64,000 nt of DNA from Sphingomonas palmae (GTDB lineage Bacteria; Pseudomonadota; Alphaproteobacteria; Sphingomonadales; Sphingomonadaceae), in assembly GCF_900109565.1 (NCBI RefSeq), contig NZ_FNZZ01000003.1, positions 186,001 to 250,000 on the forward strand, in the 5' to 3' direction. This document shows, in pieces, positions 47,419 through 57,313 of the stretch. Positions within the stretch are counted from its first letter, which is position 1. The number at the start of each line of letters is the position of its first letter. The notes beneath the pieces are model-generated. The model saw nothing but the letters and a program-made list of their open reading frames with translations, had not been told where the DNA came from and did not search any database. Position numbers and translations under genes: made by a program.

Positions 47419-47479
47419 GAGGCTTTGCTTTGCTGGTCCAACGCCGCGATCAAGCGGAGATTGCCGGCAACATCGGCAC

Positions 47480-48433
47480 TCACGGCAGCGCCGGCTTCGA
47501 GCCATGCCCGGCTCCGATCCAGTATATGCCGTCGTAAGCGTCGTCGCGGTCAATCCCCTCGACAGGATAGAGCGACATAAAGGGAGGTCGGCGCAGATCG
47601 ACCTTGCTCGTATACGGGTGAATACCGCATTCGGTCGCGTCGGATGGCAGGGGTTTGCCGTCGTCGAACTTTACGCCCGCTTTCAGTTGGCAGTTCCATG
47701 CAGTGCCGCTCGCCGACTTCATGTCGAGTGACACGATCTGGTCTGCGGGCGCGAGTGCCAGCGCCATCGGTTTGAACGCCCGCGCGCCATTGCCGAACTC
47801 GTTCTTCCGCGCATGCAGATTGCCGGTCAGCACCAGCACGTAATCGTAGCGACTTGCCGCAGCCGCGTTGCGGATGTTCTCGGCCTGGGCGGCTTCATGC
47901 CCGCCCTGACCCGGCAACGACTTGAACCGCTCGCGCTGAGCAGCATCCTTGGCGCCGTTGAACGCGACGATGCTGATCTTTTTCCCGTGGCTTTTCAGCG
48001 CGTGGAGCCGGGTCAAGAGGCGGAACATCGCTTCGCTGGCGACGCCGTCATCGCGCCCCTTCCATCCCGCTGCCAGCAATGCGGGGCCGAACTGTTGTGG
48101 CGGCAGCAGCCACGCAGCTTGAAAGGCGGGATCGTCGGATGAGTCATATTCGACCGCGACGAGGATGCGTTTGCCGCGCGCGGCAAGAGCGCAGGCGACA
48201 TTGCCGAAGAAGGTCGGTGCTTCTTCGGTGCCATGACTTTCGCCGAAGATGACGTATCTCGGGGCGCGTTGCGCGATCGCAGCCCATCCGGCCGGCATCG
48301 AGCAGGATGGCTTGGCATCGGAGGCTTGTGGAGGTTGCTTCTGCCGTCCCGCCGCAGGCAGCGGGATAGCGCCAGACACGGCAAGCGCGGTAAGACAAGC
48401 GACAGCCATTCGGCCGACCGTACGTGACTTCAT
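47480..48433 (-). CDS. Exported ChaN/EreA-like protein of unknown function
   Basis: A 317-residue protein with signal peptide MKSRTVGRMAVACLTALAVSG through PLPAAG. The core has YVIFGESHGTEEAP and VLVLTGNLHARKNEFG, the GE-x-H and N-x-H motifs of the EreA/ChaN/TraB-like superfamily, which includes haem-binding ChaN and erythromycin esterases. Three cysteines occur in the mature part. The exact activity is unknown. GC and codon use look slightly less biased than in neighbours. Confidence 0.65.
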   Translation of the reverse strand: MKSRTVGRMAVACLTALAVSGAIPLPAAGRQKQPPQASDAKPSCSMPAGWAAIAQRAPRYVIFGESHGTEEAPTFFGNVACALAARGKRILVAVEYDSSDDPAFQAAWLLPPQQFGPALLAAGWKGRDDGVASEAMFRLLTRLHALKSHGKKISIVAFNGAKDAAQRERFKSLPGQGGHEAAQAENIRNAAAASRYDYVLVLTGNLHARKNEFGNGARAFKPMALALAPADQIVSLDMKSASGTAWNCQLKAGVKFDDGKPLPSDATECGIHPYTSKVDLRRPPFMSLYPVEGIDRDDAYDGIYWIGAGHGSKPALP

Positions 48434-48559
48434 CGCTGGCCTCGGGAGTTATGACCCACGCAGCTTAGGCCTTGCGGGCTGGTCAGCACCAGCGTCGAAA
48501 ACGTCCAATTCTGGCAGGTCGGCGCGGTGAACCTGTCGCGCCGCCAGCCCGAAGTCGCG

Positions 48560-49186
48560 TCAGAACACCGCCGCGACCATCTGCCGGAACGCGTCGCCGC
48601 GGTGGCTGATCTCGTTTTTGGCGGGCTCGTCCATCTCGCCAAAGGTTTGCTCGTGGCCCTCGGGCACGAAGACGGGGTCGTAGCCATGACCCTTGTCGCC
48701 CCTAGGCGGCCAGACGAGTGTGCCGTCGACGCGGCCTTCGAACCATTCGACGTGGCCGTCGGGCCAGGCGAGCGCCAGCGCGCAGACGAAATGCGCGTCG
48801 CGGGGCGGATCGTCCTGCGCGGCGAGCTTGTCCTCGATCAGCCGCATGGCATGGCCGAAATCCTTGTTCTCACCGCCCCAGCGCGCGGAGAAGATGCCCG
48901 GATCGCCGCCCAGCGAATCGACGCACAACCCGCTGTCGTCGGCGAGCGCGGGGAGGCCCGACAGGTCGGCGGCGGCGCGCGCCTTCAGCTCCGCGTTCAT
49001 GACGAAGGTGGTGCCGGTCTCCTCCGGTTCGGGCAGGTCGAGCGCGCCCGCCGAGATGACCTCGAGCCCGCGGCCCTCCAGCAGCGCGGCGATCTCGCGC
49101 ACCTTGCCGGCGTTGTGGCTGGCGATCACCAGCTTGCCGGGCTGGAGCTTGCGGATCGCCTGCGGTTCCTTGCCCTCGCCGCTCAT
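48560..49186 (-). CDS. rdgB: Non-canonical purine NTP pyrophosphatase
   Basis: A 208-residue Ham1/RdgB enzyme that removes dITP, ITP and [22 protein letters not shown] is the substrate-binding N-terminus, [16 protein letters not shown] contains the catalytic Asp, and [12 protein letters not shown] and ISHRGDAF are conserved. Its start overlaps the rph stop by 4 nt (ATGA), so the two nucleic-acid quality genes are coupled. Confidence 0.95.
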   Translation of the reverse strand: MSGEGKEPQAIRKLQPGKLVIASHNAGKVREIAALLEGRGLEVISAGALDLPEPEETGTTFVMNAELKARAAADLSGLPALADDSGLCVDSLGGDPGIFSARWGGENKDFGHAMRLIEDKLAAQDDPPRDAHFVCALALAWPDGHVEWFEGRVDGTLVWPPRGDKGHGYDPVFVPEGHEQTFGEMDEPAKNEISHRGDAFRQMVAAVF

Positions 49187-49896
49187 TGTGTGGCGCGGTC
49201 CTGCGCCGCGAAGATTTCGGTGCAGCCGATGCGCGCGAGGCGGAGCAGCCTTAGCAGCGCTTCCTCGTCGTAGTTGGCGTGTTCGGCGGTCGCCTGCGCT
49301 TCGGCGATGTTGCCGTTGCCGAGCAGGACGAAATTGCCGTCGGCGTCGGCGTTCGAATCCTCGTCGTAATCGAGGTCGAGCACCGGCTGGCCCTGGTAGA
49401 TGCCGCACGATACCGCGGCGACCTTCTGCGTGATCGGGTCGGCGGCGAGTTTCCCTTGCGCCATCAGCGTGTTGACCGCGAGGCGGAGTGCCACCCACGC
49501 GCCCGAGATCGCGGCGGTGCGTGTGCCGCCGTCGGCCTGGATCACGTCGCAGTCGAGCGTGATCTGCCGCTCGCCCAGAAGCTTCATGTCGGTGACCGCG
49601 CGCAAGCTACGCCCGATCAGCCGCTGGATTTCCTGCGTACGACCCGACTGCTTGCCCTTCGCTGCCTCGCGGCTGCCACGGGTGTGCGTGGCGCGGGGGA
49701 GCATGCCGTATTCGGCAGTGACCCAGCCCTGGCCCTTGCCGCGCAAGAACGGCGGCACGCGCTCCTCGACGCTCGCCGTGACGAGCACGCGCGTGTCGCC
49801 GAAGCCGATCAGCACGGACCCTTCGGCGTGGCGGGTGAAATGAGGCTCGATCGTGATGGCGCGCATCTGGTCGGGCGCACGGCCGCTGGGACGCAT
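49183..49896 (-). CDS. rph: Ribonuclease PH
   Basis: A 237-residue phosphorolytic 3'-5' exonuclease that trims tRNA 3' ends. [77 protein letters not shown] and [13 protein letters not shown] are characteristic. ATG 49896 is preceded by GAGGAGT. The rph-rdgB unit is divergent from hrcA-grpE with a small lipoprotein gene between, as is common in alphaproteobacteria. Confidence 0.96.
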   Translation of the reverse strand: MRPSGRAPDQMRAITIEPHFTRHAEGSVLIGFGDTRVLVTASVEERVPPFLRGKGQGWVTAEYGMLPRATHTRGSREAAKGKQSGRTQEIQRLIGRSLRAVTDMKLLGERQITLDCDVIQADGGTRTAAISGAWVALRLAVNTLMAQGKLAADPITQKVAAVSCGIYQGQPVLDLDYDEDSNADADGNFVLLGNGNIAEAQATAEHANYDEEALLRLLRLARIGCTEIFAAQDRATQ

Positions 49897-50009
49897 GGGA
49901 ACTCCTCGGGGTAAATCGTTGATGATGGCCGTAGCGGGTGGCGGGGGGTGACGCCAGAGCGGGCAGGCGTGTTCATGGCGGTGACACGATCGCGGCGGTA
50001 GGTGGGCGC

Positions 50010-50504
50010 ATGCGAACCATGCTTCCACTCGCCGTCGCCGCGTTGACCTTGTCGGCCTGCGCCACCACGCGAACCGCGGCGCCCGCTCCCGCACCCGCCG
50101 CGGCCCTGCGTATCACCTATGACACGGGCGCGTGCTTCGGCACCTGTCCGGTCTATTCGGTTACGGTCGACACGGGCAGCGGAGCGGGCGAGTTCATCGG
50201 GACGCAGCACACCGCGGCGACGGGGATCACACGCTTTCAGGCAGCGCAGGCGCAGGCGCAGGCGTTCGCCGATGCCGTGGCGGAATTGCGCAAGATCGAC
50301 GGCGAGGGGATCGTTCCCGGTTCCCCGCGCTGCAGCACGTTGGCGAGCGACATGCCAAGCGTGACGGTGACGTGGCAGGCAGGCAGCGAGCGCACGGTCA
50401 AGCGAGTCGATTACGGCTGCTTCGATGCGGCGAACAAGGCGCTGTTCGCACGGCTGCGCGCCGCACCGGGGCTGCTGCCGATCGCTGCCCTGATCGGGAA
50501 ATAG
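50010..50504 (+). CDS. DUF6438-type lipoprotein
   Basis: A 164-residue lipoprotein: lipobox LTLSAC with Cys17, then a single domain starting [22 protein letters not shown], the signature of DUF6438. Conserved cysteines (CFGTC, CSTL and YGC) suggest disulfides in the periplasm. Function unknown. AGGTGG precedes ATG 50010. It ends 43 nt before hrcA and may share its promoter. Confidence 0.78.
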   Translation: MRTMLPLAVAALTLSACATTRTAAPAPAPAAALRITYDTGACFGTCPVYSVTVDTGSGAGEFIGTQHTAATGITRFQAAQAQAQAFADAVAELRKIDGEGIVPGSPRCSTLASDMPSVTVTWQAGSERTVKRVDYGCFDAANKALFARLRAAPGLLPIAALIGK

Positions 50505-50547
50505 CCGCGGCTTGTCGGCGGGCGGCGGGCGTGCCTACATTCCGTCT

Positions 50548-51591
50548 ATGAGTGCGACCCCGCCGATCGCCGAACTGTCCGACCGCGCGCGCGACATCTT
50601 CCGCCGCGTCGTTGACGGCTATTTGCACGACGGGCAGCCGGTGGGATCGAAAACGCTGGCGCAGGCCGGGCTCAACCTGTCGCCCGCCTCGATCCGCGGG
50701 GTGCTGGCGCAACTGGAGGCGATGGGGCTGCTCGCCGCGCCGCACACCAGCGCGGGGCGGATGCCGACCGAGCGCGGGTTGCGCCTGTTCGTCGACGGCA
50801 TGATGCAGGCGACCGAGCCGAGCGCGGAGGAGCGCGCGCAGATCGAGGCGCGCGCGGCCAATCGCGGGCCGGTCGAGGAAGCGTTGGCGGCGACCACCGC
50901 GGCGCTATCGGGGCTGTCGGCGTGCGCGGGGCTGGTGATGGTGCCCAAGCGCGAGGCGGTGCTGCGCTCGATCGGGTTCGTGCCGTTAGGACAGGCGCAG
51001 GCGCTCGCCGTGCTGGTGGCGGAGGACGGCGGGGTCGAGAACCGCGTCGTCGACCTGCCGCCCGGCGTCGCCGCGTCGGCGCTGGTCGAAGCGGGCAATT
51101 ACATGACCGCGACGCTCGGTGGGCTGACGCTCGCGCAAGCCCGCGCGCGGATCGAGCACGAGCTGGGCGAGGGGCAGAGCGCGCTCGATGCCGCGGCGCG
51201 CACGCTGGTCGAGCGCGGCCTCGCGGTGTGGAGCGAGGATGGCGCCCGGCGATCGGTGCTGATCGTGCGCGGGCAGGGACGTTTGCTCGACGATGCGGCC
51301 GCGGCCGATTTGGAGCGGGTGCGCGAACTGCTCGACGACCTGGAAGGCAAGCAGGAGGTGGCGGCGCTGCTGGGTGCGGCGAGTGCGGGGGATGCGACGC
51401 GCATCTTCATCGGCGCGGAGAACAAGCTCTTTGCGCTCTCGGGCTCGTCGGTGATCGCGAAACCGTTCCGCGGGCATGACGGGCGCGTCGTCGGCGTTGT
51501 CGGCGTGATCGGGCCTACGCGGTTGAACTACGCGCGGATCGTGCCGATAGTGGATTTCACCGCGGCGACGCTCGCCCGCCTGATGGGTTGA
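50548..51591 (+). CDS. hrcA: Heat-inducible transcription repressor HrcA
   Basis: A 347-residue repressor. The N-terminal winged helix (ELSDRARDIFRRVVDGYLHDGQPVGSKTL, LSPASIRGVLAQLEAMGLL, PHTSAGRMPTERGLR) binds CIRCE operators of groESL; the rest is the GAF-like and oligomerisation domain, ending with VVGVIGPTRLNYARIVPIV. No CIRCE element is visible near this operon, so the targets must be elsewhere. It is followed after 33 nt by grpE. Confidence 0.95.
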   Translation: MSATPPIAELSDRARDIFRRVVDGYLHDGQPVGSKTLAQAGLNLSPASIRGVLAQLEAMGLLAAPHTSAGRMPTERGLRLFVDGMMQATEPSAEERAQIEARAANRGPVEEALAATTAALSGLSACAGLVMVPKREAVLRSIGFVPLGQAQALAVLVAEDGGVENRVVDLPPGVAASALVEAGNYMTATLGGLTLAQARARIEHELGEGQSALDAAARTLVERGLAVWSEDGARRSVLIVRGQGRLLDDAAAADLERVRELLDDLEGKQEVAALLGAASAGDATRIFIGAENKLFALSGSSVIAKPFRGHDGRVVGVVGVIGPTRLNYARIVPIVDFTAATLARLMG

Positions 51592-51624
51592 GCGAAGCCG
51601 GCAGCTATTACAACAGGGGCAACA

Positions 51625-52170
51625 ATGGCCGACGAGACGACCGAAGACCTGCGCGAACAGACTGCCGAGGCAGCACCCGAGCTGGCCGAGCACGACGGAC
51701 AGGCCGCGCGCATCACCGAACTGGAAGAGCAGCTGGCCGCCGCGCAGCAGGAAACGCTGTACGCGCGCGCCGACATCCAGAACGTGCGCCGCCGCGCGGA
51801 GAAGGACGCCGCCGACGCGCGCGCCTATGCCGCGACCAATTTCGCGCGCGACGTGCTGTCGGTTGCGGACAACCTGGAGCGCGGGCTCGCCGCCATTCCC
51901 GCCGAATTGCGCGAGGACGACAAGTTCAAGGGGCTGGTCACCGGGCTTGAGGCGACGGGCCGCGAGCTGGAAAAGGTGTTCGAGCGCAACGGCATCACGC
52001 GCATCGTCGCAATGGGCGAGACGCTCGACCCCAACAAGCATCAGGCGATGATGGAAATGCCGAGCGACCAGGCGCCGGGCACGATCGTGCAGGAGATGCA
52101 GTCGGGCTGGATGATCAAGGATCGCCTGCTGCGCCCGGCACTCGTCGCGGTGGCGAAGAAGCCGGACTGA
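51625..52170 (+). CDS. grpE: Nucleotide exchange factor GrpE
   Basis: A 181-residue DnaK cochaperone. The acidic N-terminus leads to a coiled coil (ITELEEQLAAAQQETLYARADIQNVRRRAEKD), then the beta-wing domain ending VQEMQSGWMIKDRLLRPALVAV. It is the second gene of hrcA-grpE; dnaK and dnaJ are not nearby. An intrinsic terminator follows. Confidence 0.96.
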   Translation: MADETTEDLREQTAEAAPELAEHDGQAARITELEEQLAAAQQETLYARADIQNVRRRAEKDAADARAYAATNFARDVLSVADNLERGLAAIPAELREDDKFKGLVTGLEATGRELEKVFERNGITRIVAMGETLDPNKHQAMMEMPSDQAPGTIVQEMQSGWMIKDRLLRPALVAVAKKPD

Positions 52171-52194
52171 TCCTTCGCGTTTCGATGAGGTGAC

Positions 52195-52228
52195 GGGGCG
52201 GGGACGATGTCTCCGCCCCTTGTCGTTT
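52195..52228 (+). terminator. Terminator of hrcA-grpE
   Basis: GGGGCGGGGAC, loop GAT, GTCTCCGCCCC: an 11-bp stem with one G-T pair, followed by TTGTCGTTT. It starts 25 nt after the grpE stop. Confidence 0.75.
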
Positions 52229-52276
52229 CGGCAGCAGGCATTGTCTCGGGGCGCGGGCGCTCTAGAACCTGCGCCC

Positions 52277-53500
52277 ATGAACGAGAATCTGACCGCCGAT
52301 CGCCCGACTTTCGTCACGCATCTCGAATGTTCGATGACGGGGGAGCGGTATGAGGCTGACCGGCTCCACAATCTGTCGCGCGTCGGTCGACCGCTGCTGG
52401 TGCGCTACGACCTCGACGCCGTGGGTGCTTCATTGTCGCGCGACCAGCTCGCCGCGCGCGAGACCGACCTGTGGCGCTGGCGCGAGCTGCTGCCGGTGCG
52501 TCACACGCGTGATATCGTCAGCCTGGGCGAGATCGAGACGCCGCTGATCCCGGTGCCGAAGAGCGGCGGCGCCAAGGTGCTGGTCAAGGACGAGGGACGG
52601 CTGCCGACCGGCAGCTTCAAGGCGCGCGGTCTCGTCATGGCGGTGGCGATGGCGAAGGAACTGGGCGTGACCCGCATCGCGATGCCGACCAACGGCAACG
52701 CGGGCGCGGCGCTCGCCGCCTACGCGACGCGCTGCGGGATCGAGACGATCGTCTTCTGCCCCGAGGACACGCCCGAGATCAACGTGCGCGAGATTCAGGC
52801 GCAGGGCGGGCGGGTGTGGCGCGTCAACGGCTTGATCGACGATTGCGGCGCGATTGTGGGGAAGGGCGCAGGCGAGGGACGCTGGTTCGACTTCTCGACG
52901 TTGAAGGAACCGTACCGGATCGAGGGTAAGAAGACGATGGGGTTGGAGCTCGCCGCGCAACTCGGTTGGCGGCTTCCAAGCGCGATCTTCTACCCGACCG
53001 GCGGCGGCACGGGCCTGATCGGGATGTGGAAGGCGTTTGACGAGCTCGAGCGGCTGGGCTGGATCGGGTCGGAGCGCCCGCGGATGTACGCGGTGCAGGC
53101 GTCGGGTTGCGCGCCGATCGTGCGCGCGTTCGAGGCGGGCGAGGAGCACGCCGAGCGCTGGGAAGACGCACACACCGTGGCGGCGGGCATCCGAGTACCG
53201 CGCGCGGTCGGCGACTTCCTGATCCTGCGCGCGGTGCGCGAGAGCGGGGGCAAGGCGCTGGGGGTCGGTGATCCTGCGATTCTCAAGGCAGTCGACGAAT
53301 GCGCGCGGCGCGACGGATTGCTGCTGTGCCCCGAAGGCGGCGCGACGCTGGCGGCGTACAAGCAGGCGCTCAAGGACGGCGAGGTCGACGAGGACGAGGA
53401 AGTCGTGCTGTTCAACTGCGCGACCGGGCTGAAATATCCGATGCCCGAGGCGCCCAATTGGCTCGACCGCCACGGTGCGATCGACTTCGATCAATTGTAA
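52277..53500 (+). CDS. Threonine-synthase-like PLP enzyme
   Basis: A 407-residue fold-type II PLP enzyme of the threonine synthase group: LVKDEGRLPTGSFKARGLVMAV with the Schiff-base lysine, IAMPTNGNAGAALAAYA for the phosphate and cofactor Asn, and the glycine loop in FYPTGGGTGLIGMWKAF. The N-terminal THLECSMTGERYEADRLHNLS segment carries one Cys rather than the zinc motif of some homologues. It could be threonine synthase or another beta-replacing lyase; no threonine-pathway genes are nearby. Confidence 0.8.
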   Translation: MNENLTADRPTFVTHLECSMTGERYEADRLHNLSRVGRPLLVRYDLDAVGASLSRDQLAARETDLWRWRELLPVRHTRDIVSLGEIETPLIPVPKSGGAKVLVKDEGRLPTGSFKARGLVMAVAMAKELGVTRIAMPTNGNAGAALAAYATRCGIETIVFCPEDTPEINVREIQAQGGRVWRVNGLIDDCGAIVGKGAGEGRWFDFSTLKEPYRIEGKKTMGLELAAQLGWRLPSAIFYPTGGGTGLIGMWKAFDELERLGWIGSERPRMYAVQASGCAPIVRAFEAGEEHAERWEDAHTVAAGIRVPRAVGDFLILRAVRESGGKALGVGDPAILKAVDECARRDGLLLCPEGGATLAAYKQALKDGEVDEDEEVVLFNCATGLKYPMPEAPNWLDRHGAIDFDQL

Positions 53501-53564
53501 TGTTCCACCAATTGCGCCGTCACGTGGCGGCGCTAGGCTCATGCCCATAATAGGGTGAGGGCGT

Positions 53565-55343
53565 ATGGGGCGGAACAGGGTAGCAGGCGTCGCGATCGGG
53601 ATGCTGGCAGGTGTCGCGGGGGCGACGATCCCTGCGCTGGCGTCGGCCGAGTGCAAGGTCGCGGTCGCGGCCGAATTGCCGGTGACGATGGCGGGCAGGC
53701 GCCCGATGGTGACCGCGAAGTTCGGCGACAAGACGGCGCGCTTCATTCTCGACAGCGGCGCCTTCTACAGCACGCTGTCGCTCGCCTCCGCGCAGGAATT
53801 CGGGTTGAGGGTGGTCGACCTGCCGTTCCTGCACGTGCGCGGCGTGGGTGGATCGGCGAATGCGGGCGCTGCCACCGCGACCAACTTCTCGATCGCGGGC
53901 ATTCCGCTGCGCAAGGTCGATTTCGTGGTGGCGGGCAGCGACACCGGCTCGGCCGGGTTGATCGGGCAGAACATTCTGGGCGTGCTCGACGTCGAATACG
54001 ACCTGCCGCACGGCGTCGTCCGGCTGATCGAGACCAGGGGCTGCGGCAGCACCAACCTCGCCTACTGGGCGAACGGGCGGCCGGTCAGCGCGCTTAAACT
54101 GATCGGGCGCAGCGACGGCATGTTCAAGCCGCACACCGTCGGCAAGATCCAGATCAACGGCGGCGACGTCAACGCGACCTTCGACACCGGCGCGGAATCC
54201 TCGCTGCTGTCGCGCTCGGTCGCCAGGCGGTTGGGCGTGACCCCCGATAGCGCCGGGGTGACGAGCGTCGGATTCGGCACCGGTATCGGACGGCGCGGTG
54301 TGCAGACGTGGCGGGCGCCGTTCACTAATATCGACATCGGCGGCGAGAAGCTTAACCGCCCGACCATCAACATCGCCGACATGGACATGGGCGACACCGA
54401 CATGCTGGTCGGGATCGACTTCTTCCTGACGCACCGCGTGTTCGTGTCGAACGCGACCAAGACGATGTTCTTCACCTACGAGGGCGGGCCGCTGTTCGGG
54501 CAGAACCCCAGGCGTGCGGTGACCGACACGGGGTCGGTGATCGACCTGTCCGATCGCTCGCCCGCGCCGACCGACGCGGCGGGGTTCAGCCGACGGGGTG
54601 CCGCATTTGCCTCGAACGGGAAGCGCGCGGCGGCGCTGGCCGATTTCGACAAGGCGATCGCGATGGCGCCGGGTGAGGGGCATTATTACTATCAGCGCGC
54701 GATGCTGCGGCTGTCGGGTGACCGCGCCGAGTTCCTGCAAGGGCGCGGGGACCTCGATCGCGCGATCACGCTGGCGCCGAACGATGCCGAGGCGCGGCTG
54801 ACGCGCGCGGCGGTGCGGATCAGGGCCGGCGAGCGTGCCGGCGCGCTGGAGGATGTGCGCGCCGCCGACCGCGTGCTGGCGCCATCGGCCGACCAGCGGC
54901 TGCGCGTGGCGACGATGCTGACCGAGCTCGGCCAGCCGGAGGAAGCGGTCGGCAATCTCGATCGCTGGTTGAAGAGCCATCCCGAGGACAGCAGCCGCGC
55001 CACCGCCTTCAACGGCCGCTGTTGGGCGCGCGCGGTCGCGAACACCGCGCTTGACGAGGCACTGGCGGACTGCGACCGCGCGTTGAAGCTGCGCCCGAAT
55101 GCGGCGACGTACCTCGACAGCCGCGCGCTCGTCTATCTGCGGCAGGGCGCGTGGGCGCGCGCAATCGCGGACTACGACGAGGTGGTCAAGCGCGAGCCGG
55201 CGAACGCCTGGTCACGTTACGCGCGCGCGGTGGCGCTGAAACGCAGCGGCGATACGACGCGGGGCGACGCGGAGCGCGCCGCCGCGCTCAAGCTGGAACC
55301 GCACGTCGAGGCGCGCGCGAAGCGGTACAATCTGATCTACTAG
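53565..55343 (+). CDS. Exported tandem retropepsin-like aspartic protease with TPR domain
   Basis: A 592-residue exported protein (signal peptide ending near PALASAEC). Two retropepsin-like domains follow: the first with RFILDSGAFYSTLS (Asp63), the second with ATFDTGAESSLLS (Asp207). Each also carries the hydrophobic-hydrophobic-Gly motif (GLIGQNILG; MLVGIDFFL). From about residue 340 there are tetratricopeptide repeats. Retroviral proteases dimerise to pair two Asp residues; here both may come from one chain, like pepsin. Role unknown; periplasmic proteolysis is likely. Confidence 0.83.
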   Translation: MGRNRVAGVAIGMLAGVAGATIPALASAECKVAVAAELPVTMAGRRPMVTAKFGDKTARFILDSGAFYSTLSLASAQEFGLRVVDLPFLHVRGVGGSANAGAATATNFSIAGIPLRKVDFVVAGSDTGSAGLIGQNILGVLDVEYDLPHGVVRLIETRGCGSTNLAYWANGRPVSALKLIGRSDGMFKPHTVGKIQINGGDVNATFDTGAESSLLSRSVARRLGVTPDSAGVTSVGFGTGIGRRGVQTWRAPFTNIDIGGEKLNRPTINIADMDMGDTDMLVGIDFFLTHRVFVSNATKTMFFTYEGGPLFGQNPRRAVTDTGSVIDLSDRSPAPTDAAGFSRRGAAFASNGKRAAALADFDKAIAMAPGEGHYYYQRAMLRLSGDRAEFLQGRGDLDRAITLAPNDAEARLTRAAVRIRAGERAGALEDVRAADRVLAPSADQRLRVATMLTELGQPEEAVGNLDRWLKSHPEDSSRATAFNGRCWARAVANTALDEALADCDRALKLRPNAATYLDSRALVYLRQGAWARAIADYDEVVKREPANAWSRYARAVALKRSGDTTRGDAERAAALKLEPHVEARAKRYNLIY

Positions 55344-55356
55344 TTCGCGCCCGCGG

Positions 55357-56355
55357 TCACCTGCCCGCGTAGATGCGGTCGAGTGCGCGCGCCGTTGTGA
55401 CGAACTCGTGCGCCTGCGCGTCGAAGCGCGGGTTCTCGGCCAAGCGACGCGCCCAGTCGATCGCGGCGCGGCCGCCCCATTCCTCCGGCGGGCTGGCAAT
55501 GACGTGCGCCTGCGTGCCGGTGTTGTGGGTGGTGGTGAAATCGTAGAACGAACCGCCGACGTTGCGCATCGTCGCGCCGCCGTTCGTGCCGTAGAAACTT
55601 GCCTCGATCACTGCGTCCTGCCCGGCGTTGAGCCGCCACGAACAGGCGAGGCGGACCGCCACGTCACTGTCGAGCGTCAGGGTCGCGACCGCGTAATCCT
55701 CGACCGTGTCGCGCGCCGCCAGCGGTTCTCCGCCCGCGAACAGCGACGACGACACCGAGCGTACGTCCTGTCCGGTCAGCCACATGGCCAAGTCAACGAG
55801 GTGGATGCCGAGATCCATCACGCAGCCGCCACCCGATTGCGCGCGGTCGTAGAACCACGGTTTGTCGGGGCCGTAGGCATTGTGGAACACCAGATCGACC
55901 GCGAACAGCCGGCCGAGCGCGCCGCCGCGGACCAGTTCGGCAATCTTTTCCATGCCGCTCGTGAAGCGGTACGACAGGTCGACGCCGAGCAGTCGGTCGG
56001 CATCGCGCGCGGCGGCGACGACGCGCTCGTTCTCGGCCGCGTCGCGCCCGAGTGGTTTCTGGCAGAACACCGCCTTGCCTGCCTCCAGCGCCCGGATCGA
56101 CTGCGCGGCGTGGAGTGCGCTGGGACTGGCGATGACCACGCCGTCGAGATCGAGCGCGAGCATTGCGTCGAGGTCGGCGACGACCCGCGCATGGGGCGCG
56201 AGCACGGCCGCATCGCGGATCATGTCGGGCGAGGGGTCGCTGATCGCCGCAGCCTCGACCAGCCCGGTGCCGAGCATCGCCTCCATGCGGTGACGGCCGA
56301 TCCAGCCGACGCCCAGAAAGCCGAGGCGTGGGCGGCGGGTGACGGCCTCACTCAT
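55357..56355 (-). CDS. Gfo/Idh/MocA-family oxidoreductase
   Basis: A 332-residue NAD(P)-dependent oxidoreductase. Rossmann motif LGFLGVGWIGRHRMEAM; the family EKP-like motif is FCQKPLGRDAAEN; the catalytic region is GGGCVMDLGIHLVDLAMWLTG, with Asp and His. Substrates in the family are sugars or inositols. It is coupled to the alcohol dehydrogenase upstream by an 8-nt overlap, so the pair probably works in one pathway that cannot be named from sequence. Confidence 0.9.
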   Translation of the reverse strand: MSEAVTRRPRLGFLGVGWIGRHRMEAMLGTGLVEAAAISDPSPDMIRDAAVLAPHARVVADLDAMLALDLDGVVIASPSALHAAQSIRALEAGKAVFCQKPLGRDAAENERVVAAARDADRLLGVDLSYRFTSGMEKIAELVRGGALGRLFAVDLVFHNAYGPDKPWFYDRAQSGGGCVMDLGIHLVDLAMWLTGQDVRSVSSSLFAGGEPLAARDTVEDYAVATLTLDSDVAVRLACSWRLNAGQDAVIEASFYGTNGGATMRNVGGSFYDFTTTHNTGTQAHVIASPPEEWGGRAAIDWARRLAENPRFDAQAHEFVTTARALDRIYAGR

Positions 56356-57313
56356 AGGTCACCAGCGCCTTGACAAAGCCCGCGGGCTTGTCGCGGGTCG
56401 CCACGATCGCGTCGGCGACCTGCGACAGCGGATAGCGGTGTGTCAGAAGGGCTGCGAGGTCGATCTGCCCCGACGCGACCGCTTGAATCGCTTCCTCGAC
56501 GCCGCGGCGCTGGACGGCGGGGTCGCGCTCGTGCGCGTTGACGACGTCGATCCCTTTCCAGTTCCAGTCCTGCATGTTGACCTGCCGCGGGCCGTCCTGG
56601 TGATAGCCCGCGACAACCAGCCGCCCGCCGAACCCGACCAGCGCGGTCGCGAGGTCGAGCGGCCACTGCTTGCCCACCGCCTCGATCACGCGCTCGCACA
56701 TCGCTTCACCGGTCAGGCGCTTGACCTCGTCGATGATCGCCCAGTGATCGTGCATCGGGATCGTCTCGGCCGCGCCGAAGCGTCGCGCGAGGTCGAGCGA
56801 CTCCTCGCGGCGCGAGATCGCGATGACGCGCGCGCCTGCGTCGGTGGCGAGCTTCGTCAGCACGGCGCCTAAGAAGCCGATGCCGATGATCGCGACGGTC
56901 TGTCCGGCGCGGAGGTCGGAGCGACGGAAGATGTTCATCGCGCAGCCGAGCGGCTCGCCGGGGAACGGCTGGTCGCCGAGCGATGCGGGCAGCTTCACTA
57001 CCATGTCGGCGGGTGCGACGTCGTAGTGCGCGAAGCTGTGACCGGCGAGAAAGGCGACGCGGTCGCCGGGCGCGAGGTCGCCCACGCCGTCGCCGAGCGC
57101 ATCGACCACGCCCCAGCCTTCATGCCCCATACCGCCGGGCGCACCGGGGAAGGTCGACCACGGCTGCCCCTCGAACGGTTCGACGTTCGACGCGCATACG
57201 CCGCACCCCTCCAGCCGAATGCGGACCTCGCCCGCGCCGGGTGTCGGCAGGTCGACGTCGGCGATCGTCATCTCTCCGGGCGCGGTCAATACCGCGGCCT
57301 GCATCGTCGTCAT
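56348..57313 (-). CDS. Zinc-type alcohol dehydrogenase (MDR family)
   Basis: A 321-residue medium-chain dehydrogenase. The catalytic zinc Cys and His are in RLEGCGVCASNVEPFEG and MGHEGWGVVDALG; the cofactor motif is VAIIGIGFLGAVLTKLA. The structural-zinc four-cysteine loop seems reduced. Family substrates include sorbitol and threonine. ATG 57313 follows AGGAG. The gene precedes and overlaps the Gfo/Idh gene. Confidence 0.9.
   Translation of the reverse strand: MTTMQAAVLTAPGEMTIADVDLPTPGAGEVRIRLEGCGVCASNVEPFEGQPWSTFPGAPGGMGHEGWGVVDALGDGVGDLAPGDRVAFLAGHSFAHYDVAPADMVVKLPASLGDQPFPGEPLGCAMNIFRRSDLRAGQTVAIIGIGFLGAVLTKLATDAGARVIAISRREESLDLARRFGAAETIPMHDHWAIIDEVKRLTGEAMCERVIEAVGKQWPLDLATALVGFGGRLVVAGYHQDGPRQVNMQDWNWKGIDVVNAHERDPAVQRRGVEEAIQAVASGQIDLAALLTHRYPLSQVADAIVATRDKPAGFVKALVTYE

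Noticed and set aside
49345..49360. GTTCGAATCC resembling a tRNA T-loop
   Set aside because: It is inside rph coding sequence and no cloverleaf can be drawn around it. I found no tRNA or rRNA gene in the window.
50505..50560. CIRCE operator near hrcA
   Set aside because: I looked for TTAGCACTC-N9-GAGTGCTAA around hrcA and grpE and found nothing similar.
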